From SYIM01 sp041182885 (GTDB lineage Bacteria; Pseudomonadota; Gammaproteobacteria; Burkholderiales; Burkholderiaceae_E): DNA of 27,468 nucleotides. The notes beneath the pieces are model-generated. The model was given only the letters and a program-made list of their open reading frames with translations, did no database searches and was not told the origin of the DNA. The translations under genes and the position numbers were made by a program. Below, in pieces: positions 22,706-27,468 of the stretch (the stretch's first letter is position 1; each line of letters opens with the position of its first letter). The stretch lies in the NCBI GenBank assembly GCA_049423065.1, contig JBMSQB010000063.1, positions 1 through 27,468 of the forward strand. The letters are read 5' to 3'.

Positions 22706-23557
22706 TCACCCCCCCAGCACATCACCGGTTTGGTGCGCCCTGCCCCAGGTTTGGGCGTCGCGCTCCAGCCAACGCATCTGGTGCAGCTCGGTAATGCCGC
22801 GCGCCCAGCTTTCAGCCAGTGAATCAAGAATGGCGTGGCCTTGCTCGGCCGTGGCGGGCAACGGATCACCGATCACGCCGGTCTCACCAAAATCGCGGGC
22901 GGTCCAGGCCGCGGCAGGCCGCCCATCGGCCGACAGCGTCGGACACGGGAACTCGGGAGGATAGTTGGCGACTGCACGCGACATCTGCACGGTATCGGGC
23001 GCAAGCGCCATGATGATGGCAGTCTCGGCGTGGCCCGCATGCATCGCGAGCTTGCGCTCCTTCTCGGACAGATAGCGCCCGGCCACGTTGGCAACGCGCC
23101 AGGTGAAATGCGGCACCACCACAAAGTCGCCATGGCGAAGGCGCAGTTCGCGCGCAGCCATTTCCATGATCTGCGGCTGACCGCCATGACCATTGACGAT
23201 CAGGAGCTTCCGAAAGCCTGCGCGATAGACCGATTCGCCCACCTCGGTTACGGTGGCAAGCAGCGTCGAGCCTTCCAGCGTGACGGTGCCGGGGAAGTGC
23301 AGATGCTCGACGCTTTTGCCATAGGTGATGGGCGGCAGCCCGAACGCCGGCACCGAATCGGGAAGGCGTGCAAGCGCATGGCCCACCACACCGGCTGCAA
23401 TGATGGTGTCGACCGCGCAGGGAAGATGCGGGCCGTGCTGCTCGATGCTGCCCGCGGGCAGCACGATCACCGTGTTTTCCTTGTCGGGAAGCGCGGCAAT
23501 GTCGGTCCAGGCGAGGTAGGGCAGATAACGCTTCGCGGGGCAGTAACCATGCAGCAT
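22706..23557 (-). CDS. Creatininase-family hydrolase
   Basis: This is a 283-residue member of the creatinine amidohydrolase/FAPy deformylase/MftE family. Conserved metal-site residues are visible: E39 and H41 in AGSIEQHGPHLP, D50 in AVDTII, H124 in VNGHGGQ and E178 in HAGHAETA. The HFPGTVTLE segment (87-95) is also typical. The family hydrolyses cyclic or linear amide C-N bonds (creatinine, formamidopyrimidines) or cleaves peptides. With the neighbouring deaminase-type amidohydrolase and ABC importer, ring opening of an N-heterocycle or lactam is the natural suggestion. It follows the RidA-like gene by 53 bases. The start at 23557 has a weak ribosome binding site; the exact N-terminus is uncertain. 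Confidence 0.92.
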   Translation of the reverse strand: MLHGYCPAKRYLPYLAWTDIAALPDKENTVIVLPAGSIEQHGPHLPCAVDTIIAAGVVGHALARLPDSVPAFGLPPITYGKSVEHLHFPGTVTLEGSTLLATVTEVGESVYRAGFRKLLIVNGHGGQPQIMEMAARELRLRHGDFVVVPHFTWRVANVAGRYLSEKERKLAMHAGHAETAIIMALAPDTVQMSRAVANYPPEFPCPTLSADGRPAAAWTARDFGETGVIGDPLPATAEQGHAILDSLAESWARGITELHQMRWLERDAQTWGRAHQTGDVLGG

Positions 23558-23610
23558 GGGCGGCTCGATGAAAGAAGGTGTGGGTGCGATGGGAGGAGTC
23601 GTTTCCGGAC

Positions 23611-24093
23611 TCAGGTCGATGCGCGGCGGGTGCGGTCGAGCGGCACCCAGGCGGTGGCTTCGACCTCGATCAGAATGTCGGCGGTCGGCAGCATTTCGCT
23701 CACCTCCACCACCGTGGAGGCGGGCGGATCGCCCGGAAAGAACAGCTTTCGCACCCGGCTGTAGAGCGGAAAGTGGTCGAGATTGCGGAAATACTGAACC
23801 AGCCTCACCACGTCCGCCATGGAGCCGCCAGCGTCTTCCACCGTGGCGCGAATGCGATCGAGCACAAACCAGGTCTGCGCCAGCACCGGGCCTTCCTTGG
23901 CATCGGTCGAGAACTCGCCGGTTTGTCCGATGAGCGCACGCGCTGCCGGCGGGATATCGGCGTAGCCGCGCACGATCGTCCCGGTCGAGGGCTCAACGGC
24001 AATCACGCCGGAAAGAAGCACGAGGTCGCCCGCTCGCCGCCATGCGGCATAGCGGGCAAGCGGCTGGGCGGTACGGGGGTCGGGCGAGGACAT
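23611..24093 (-). CDS. RidA/YjgF-family protein lacking the key arginine
   Basis: This is a 160-residue chorismate-mutase-like-fold protein of the Rid family. The fold is seen in GDLVLLSGVIAVEPSTG, TWFVLDRIRATVEDAGGSMADVVRLVQYF and STVVEVSEMLPTADILIEVEATAWV. In RidA enzymes the imine/enamine deaminase arginine sits in a PARSxVEV motif; here the same place reads PASTVVEV (S126), so the arginine is replaced. It therefore probably belongs to an Rid subgroup without canonical deaminase activity. The ATG at 24093 (MSSPDP) has AAGGA nine bases upstream; a TTG at 24099 is the alternative. It is 12 bases behind the first FAD oxidase. The length is about 30 residues more than a typical RidA. Confidence 0.9.
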   Translation of the reverse strand: MSSPDPRTAQPLARYAAWRRAGDLVLLSGVIAVEPSTGTIVRGYADIPPAARALIGQTGEFSTDAKEGPVLAQTWFVLDRIRATVEDAGGSMADVVRLVQYFRNLDHFPLYSRVRKLFFPGDPPASTVVEVSEMLPTADILIEVEATAWVPLDRTRRAST

Positions 24094-24105
24094 GACCAAG
24101 GGTCC

Positions 24106-25563
24106 TTAAAGGGTTCCGCCGGGAATGCCCAGCACACGTTCATCCCAGGCCCGAACCTTCCCCGGATTCATCAGCCCCAGGGGGTCTGCCTGGCGTTTGA
24201 AGGCAAGTTGCAATTCATCGACCTGCTTCATACCGCCGTCTTCCAGCACCCAGGTGTGCGGATCAAACACCAGGCAGCCGTCGGCCTCGAAGGAGGCGAT
24301 CAGATCTCGCAATTGCGATTCATCGAAATAGCGCACCAGCGGAAGCGCGAAAATCGTCAGCGCCCCACCCGCCTGACTGAATTCATGGTGCATCAGCACC
24401 TCGTCACCGAACCGCTCGCATTGCGCAGCCACGAGTCGGGGATCAAAGGGCACCGGATAGGCCACCTGAAGATAGGTGACGCCGCGATCGGTCTTGAGCG
24501 CCTGCAGCGTGGTGTGGTTGTACGCGCACTCGGTGGCTGACGGAAGGCCCGCAGCGATCAGCTCGGATTCGGTACCGCGCACTGCAACACTGCCACCCGC
24601 CGCCCGCACGCAGGCCTCGAAGGCAGCAATCGATGCCGGTGCCACCTGGGCGAAGATCGCATCCTGGTCCTGCAGCCGCTCGCGCAGGCCGTCGTAGTAG
24701 GGGGTGATCCGCCGCTCCACGGTGGACAGCTGGAACACATCAAGCGCGCCACTGCCTGCCTGACAGACGCGCTCGCCGATGTCGAGCGCACACTGGAGAG
24801 CAGCCGGGTAATCGGGAAACAGCGCGATGACATGCTGCCAGTCCACCGCTCCGGTGAGGGCAATATCCACGCTCACCAGAATTCCGTTGGTGCCGTAGGC
24901 ATGGTGCGCCTTCTGGATGTCGGCGCCGCGCAATTCGACCAGCCTGGGCGGATCTTCGAGGGTCACCACCTGCAATGCGCGCACATTGCCGGGATCGGCA
25001 AGGATGCCGTGTCGAATCGAGCCGATTCCCGAGTGTCCGCCTGCGATGAACCCGCCCAGCGTGGCGATCCGCTCGGTGCTGGGCCACATCCGGAGTTGCT
25101 GGCCGGTTTTGCGCGCCGCCTCGTTCAGGTCGAACATCACGATGCCAGCCTCCACTCGCGCCCAGCCGTCGGCCAGCTCCAGCACGCGGTTGAGGCCCGT
25201 CATATCCAGGCTCACGCCGCCGTGGAGCGGTACGCACTGGCCATAGTTCCCGGTGCCCGCGCCGCGAACGGTGAGCGGTACGCGGTGCCTGACGCAGGCC
25301 GCTGCCACCTGGAGCACCTCCTCCACACTTCGCGGCCGCACAACCAGATCGGGAAGACGCCCGGCCAGCGCGGCAGCAAGCACTGGGCTGTACCAGTGGA
25401 AATCGGCGGCTGCGCGCTCGCGTGCCAGGCCGGACATGTCGCAGTCCAGCCCCTGGAGCGCCTGCCGCAGAGCGAGCAGGTTCCCCGCCTCACCGGGCCG
25501 GTAAGGCGCGGAGGAGCGAACGGATGAGTCGGAAACCTGGGCCTCGGGCAATGACATCGGCAT
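24106..25563 (-). CDS. FAD-binding oxidase, PCMH/VAO fold (upstream paralogue)
   Basis: This is a flavoenzyme of about 485 residues, first gene of the minus-strand operon. The FAD loop is VRGAGTGNYGQCVPLHGG (99-116), then STERIATLGGFIAGGHSGIGS and AYGTNGILVSVDIAL, and a C-terminal DPLGLMNPGKVRAWDER. It is a paralogue of the oxidase at 17108-18562. Both share DFxWxSPVL, GTGNYGQCxPLHGG, HTTLxALKxDxGxTYxQ and the FGDEVLxHxEF block. The start is uncertain: ATG at 25563 (MPMSLPEAQ) or 25557 (MSLPEAQ), neither with a strong ribosome binding site; ATG 25671 would overlap the divergent gene's start. The substrate is unknown. Presence of two related oxidases may mean successive steps or a heteromeric enzyme. 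Confidence 0.9.
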   Translation of the reverse strand: MPMSLPEAQVSDSSVRSSAPYRPGEAGNLLALRQALQGLDCDMSGLARERAAADFHWYSPVLAAALAGRLPDLVVRPRSVEEVLQVAAACVRHRVPLTVRGAGTGNYGQCVPLHGGVSLDMTGLNRVLELADGWARVEAGIVMFDLNEAARKTGQQLRMWPSTERIATLGGFIAGGHSGIGSIRHGILADPGNVRALQVVTLEDPPRLVELRGADIQKAHHAYGTNGILVSVDIALTGAVDWQHVIALFPDYPAALQCALDIGERVCQAGSGALDVFQLSTVERRITPYYDGLRERLQDQDAIFAQVAPASIAAFEACVRAAGGSVAVRGTESELIAAGLPSATECAYNHTTLQALKTDRGVTYLQVAYPVPFDPRLVAAQCERFGDEVLMHHEFSQAGGALTIFALPLVRYFDESQLRDLIASFEADGCLVFDPHTWVLEDGGMKQVDELQLAFKRQADPLGLMNPGKVRAWDERVLGIPGGTL

Positions 25564-25642
25564 CCGCACAAGTGGACGAACGCCGGATTGTCCGCAAACC
25601 AGCCTGCCAGTGCTCCGAATCCCCCACGCGCCCGTCAGGCCC

Positions 25643-25671
25643 TTGACAGCGCACCCGGTTCGCTGGGTCAA
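25643..25671. promoter_or_regulatory. Imperfect inverted repeat between divergent catabolic genes
   Basis: TTGACAGCG (25643-25651) faces CGCTGGGTCAA (25661-25671), the reverse complement of which is TTGACCCAGCG, so the two half-sites match except for a two-base insertion. It lies in the 107-base gap between the FAD oxidase and the divergent lactonase/amidohydrolase and touches the latter's start. It suits an operator for coordinated control, but no regulator is present to support this. Confidence 0.3.
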
Positions 25672-26600
25672 TGCGGCTCATGAACGCGCCCCACCCTCAC
25701 CCTGTCGTTGACGCCCACCACCATCTCTGGCGCCGCGCCGATCTGGCCTGGCTGGACGGTCCGCCCGTCCCGAGAATTTTCGGCGCCTACGAGCCGATTC
25801 GACGCGACTACCTGGCTGCCGAATTTCAGGCCGACTGCGCCCCCGCTGGTGTCACGCGCTCGGTCTATGTTCAGACCAACTGGCCCGCAGGGGGCGAGCT
25901 CGAGGAAGTGCGCTGGGTGCAATCGATCGCCGAGCAATCCGGCTTTCCGCACGCCATCGTTGCTGGCGCCAACCTGGCCGACCCAGGCGTGGCCGATCTG
26001 CTCGACGCGCAGATGAAGAGCCCGCTTCTGCGTGGTGTCCGTCAGCAACTCCACTGGCACACGAACCCTCAATATTGCTTTGCCGCGCGCCCGGACTGGG
26101 TGCGCGACCCGGCCTGGCGGCGCGGGCTCGCCGAAGTGCGCGACCGCGGACTGGTGTTCGAACTGCAGGTGTTTCCCAGCCAGATGCAGGACGCAGCCGA
26201 CCTCGCCCAGGCGTTTCCGGACCTGCAGATTGTTCTGCTTCACGCCGGCATGCTGACCGACCGCGAGCCCCCGACGCTGGCCGCCTGGCGCTCGGGCGTT
26301 CAGGCGCTCGCCGCCTGCCCGAACGTGAGCACCAAGCTGTCAGCGCTCAGCACATTCTCGCGCCAATGCACCGTCGATATCTGGCAGCCCATCGTCAGCG
26401 ACGCCATCACCTGGTTCGGGGCCGATCGCTGCATGTTCGGAAGCAACTTCCCGGTTGAAAAGCTCTGGACCGATTACCGTTCGCTGTTCGATGTGTTCCG
26501 GCAGTGCGTGAAGGACCGGCCGCTTGCCGAGCAGCGCGCGATTCTTCATGACACCGCGTGCCGCATCTACCGGCTGCCTCCAGATACACCCCGCGCGTAA
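25671..26600 (+). CDS. Amidohydrolase_2-family hydrolase (lactonase-like TIM barrel)
   Basis: This is a 309-residue protein of the family containing 2-pyrone-4,6-dicarboxylate lactonase and 4-sulfomuconolactone hydrolase. Seen are VVDAHHHLW (H16, H18), GVRQQLHWH (122-130), LLHAGM (H191) and RCMFGSNFPVEKL (253-264). Many relatives have GSDWP, where the aspartate is catalytic or metal-binding; the GSNFPV form seen here belongs to a distinct subgroup. It probably hydrolyses a lactone or decarboxylates a ring-cleavage product. Alternative starts are ATG 25671 (MRLMNAP) and ATG 25680 (MNAPHP); neither has a clear ribosome binding site. It is divergent from the big minus-strand operon and starts the plus-strand pair with the DapA-family gene, which fits lower-pathway carbon processing. 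Confidence 0.88.
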   Translation: MRLMNAPHPHPVVDAHHHLWRRADLAWLDGPPVPRIFGAYEPIRRDYLAAEFQADCAPAGVTRSVYVQTNWPAGGELEEVRWVQSIAEQSGFPHAIVAGANLADPGVADLLDAQMKSPLLRGVRQQLHWHTNPQYCFAARPDWVRDPAWRRGLAEVRDRGLVFELQVFPSQMQDAADLAQAFPDLQIVLLHAGMLTDREPPTLAAWRSGVQALAACPNVSTKLSALSTFSRQCTVDIWQPIVSDAITWFGADRCMFGSNFPVEKLWTDYRSLFDVFRQCVKDRPLAEQRAILHDTACRIYRLPPDTPRA

Positions 26601-26703
26601 CAGACTTCGGAACGGTTCGGCCGGCCGACTCGCCTGTCAGGCTTGCCCCATCGGTCGATAGCGGTGTAGGGTTCCCGCCAGCCCATTTTCGGACCCCGAC
26701 ACA

Positions 26704-27468
26704 ATGTCCAGCTATCAGCCCGAAGGCGTCATCCCCGCCGTTCTGCTGCCGTTCTTCGACGATTTCTCGATCGACGAAGCCAACTACCGCGCTCACATCC
26801 GCGACGTGGCCTCGGTGCCTGGCGTCACCGCCATCACCACCAACGCCCATGCGTCGGAGGTGGCGAGCTGCACGTTTGACGAGCAGCGCCGTATCCTTGA
26901 CATCACCGTGGAGGAAATGGCCGGACGCACTCATGTGGTCCAGGGCGTCTATGCCGAGGGCAGCTTCGAAGCGCAACGCATCGCAAAAATGGCGCATGCC
27001 GGCGGCGCATCCGCACTGCTGGTATTTCCGTCTGGCATCTACACTTTCGGCCAGCGGCCGGAAATGGCGGTGGAGCACTTCCGACGAATCGCCGAGGTCA
27101 CCGACCTGCCGCTCATTGCCTTCCAGTATCCGCTCTCGGGCGGCCAGGGCTACCCCCTGCCCACCCTCCTGAAAATCATCGAGCAGGTGCCTACCGTCAG
27201 GGCGATCAAGGACTGGTCGGCCAATCCGCAACTCCATGAGCGCCAGGTCCGGGTGCTGCAGTCGCTCGCCCGACCCGTGAATGTCCTCACCACGCACAGT
27301 GCATGGCTGTTCACTTCGCTGGTGCTGGGCTGCAAGGGCCTACTTTCCGGCAGCGGCTCGGTGATTGCCGATCTGCAGGCGCAGCTCTTTCGCGCGGTTC
27401 AGGCGGGCGATCAATATCCAATTAGAAAAAATAATGAACTTATAGCTTTGGTTGGATTTGAATGGACA
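26704..27468 (+). CDS. DapA/dihydrodipicolinate synthase-family lyase (3' end outside window; tail suspect)
   Basis: This frame is open to the right edge (255 codons). Residues 1 to about 236 are a clear DapA/N-acetylneuraminate lyase-family TIM barrel: GVIPAVLLPFFDD, FQYPLSGG with Y142 as the probable catalytic tyrosine, VRAIKDWS with K169 as the Schiff-base lysine, and GSGSVIADL. The usual GTTGE substrate-carboxylate loop is replaced by TTNAHASEVASC (45-56), so its substrate is unlike DapA's. From residue about 237 (QYPIRKNNELI...) the protein no longer resembles the family and the DNA becomes AT-rich; the expected helical end is missing. That tail is probably not native. It follows the hydrolase gene by about 100 bases. 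A 2-oxo-acid aldol or retro-aldol step is likely. Confidence 0.85.
   Translation, partial: MSSYQPEGVIPAVLLPFFDDFSIDEANYRAHIRDVASVPGVTAITTNAHASEVASCTFDEQRRILDITVEEMAGRTHVVQGVYAEGSFEAQRIAKMAHAGGASALLVFPSGIYTFGQRPEMAVEHFRRIAEVTDLPLIAFQYPLSGGQGYPLPTLLKIIEQVPTVRAIKDWSANPQLHERQVRVLQSLARPVNVLTTHSAWLFTSLVLGCKGLLSGSGSVIADLQAQLFRAVQAGDQYPIRKNNELIALVGFEWT
27413..27468. other. Abrupt AT-rich terminal segment, probable chimera or assembly junction
   Basis: The last 56 bases contain about 15 G or C (roughly 27%), while everything before is strongly GC-rich. The change falls exactly after GATC at 27409-27412 and keeps the frame open by chance. Family similarity of the encoded protein stops at the same place. 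A misassembled or chimeric contig end fits best; a true transfer boundary is possible. Confidence 0.6.

Noticed and set aside
25643..25671. TTGACA at 25643-25648 as a -35 box for the plus-strand hydrolase
   Set aside because: No acceptable -10 lies 15-19 bases downstream, and any transcript would begin at or after the start codon. The site is better explained as part of an inverted repeat.
26407..27297. Minus-strand open frame of 296 codons
   Set aside because: It is antisense to the hydrolase and DapA-family genes; composition is that of a shadow frame.
1..27468. Mobile elements, tRNA genes, CRISPR arrays or phage genes
   Set aside because: I saw no transposase or integrase motifs, terminal inverted repeats with target duplications, tRNA-like cloverleafs or regularly spaced repeats. 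Read by eye only.

Overview
The window is GC-rich, densely packed DNA that looks like a betaproteobacterial (Burkholderiales-type) chromosome. The main support is three solo Bug/TctC-type periplasmic receptors, a TRAP transporter, two IorAB-type molybdenum hydroxylases and tight operons with ATGA overlaps. There is no rRNA, tRNA, CRISPR array, transposase or phage gene, and no recognisable transcriptional regulator.

Layout. (1) 1-488: the N-terminal part of an unknown membrane-anchored protein leaves the left edge. (2) 531-3280: a two-subunit molybdenum hydroxylase (2Fe-2S plus molybdopterin subunit, no FAD subunit, no Tat signal). (3) 6072-3287, minus strand: a complete TRAP transporter (DctP, DctQ, DctM), divergent from an Asp/Glu-racemase-like gene (6172-6858). 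(4) 7064-6855: a small cold-shock protein with a structured leader. (5) 7373-8362: a solo Bug receptor facing a second, Tat-exported IorAB hydroxylase (11162-8445). (6) 11474-15451: a plus-strand run of Bug receptor, cupin, Bug receptor, unknown membrane-anchored protein and HTTM-like integral membrane protein. (7) 25563-15458, minus strand: a ten-gene probable operon of FAD oxidase, RidA-like protein, creatininase-family hydrolase, ABC importer (binding protein, ATPase, permease), 8-oxoguanine-deaminase-type amidohydrolase, second FAD oxidase, Rieske oxygenase and flavodoxin-fold NAD(P)H oxidoreductase. (8) 25671-27468: divergent genes for a metal-dependent lactonase/amidohydrolase and a truncated DapA-family aldolase/lyase.

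Working together. Region 7 reads as a self-contained uptake-and-catabolism module. An ABC importer brings in a small molecule, flavin and Rieske oxygenases attack it, two C-N hydrolases of different folds open or deaminate it, and the divergent lactonase and DapA-type lyase could finish the carbon skeleton. The set suggests an N-containing ring compound (purine-, pyridine-, hydantoin- or creatinine-like), but the substrate cannot be read from sequence and I recognise no described pathway with this exact set.

The last ~56 bases (from about 27413) switch abruptly to AT-rich DNA inside the DapA-family gene, directly after a GATC. That part should be treated as a possible assembly or chimera artefact.
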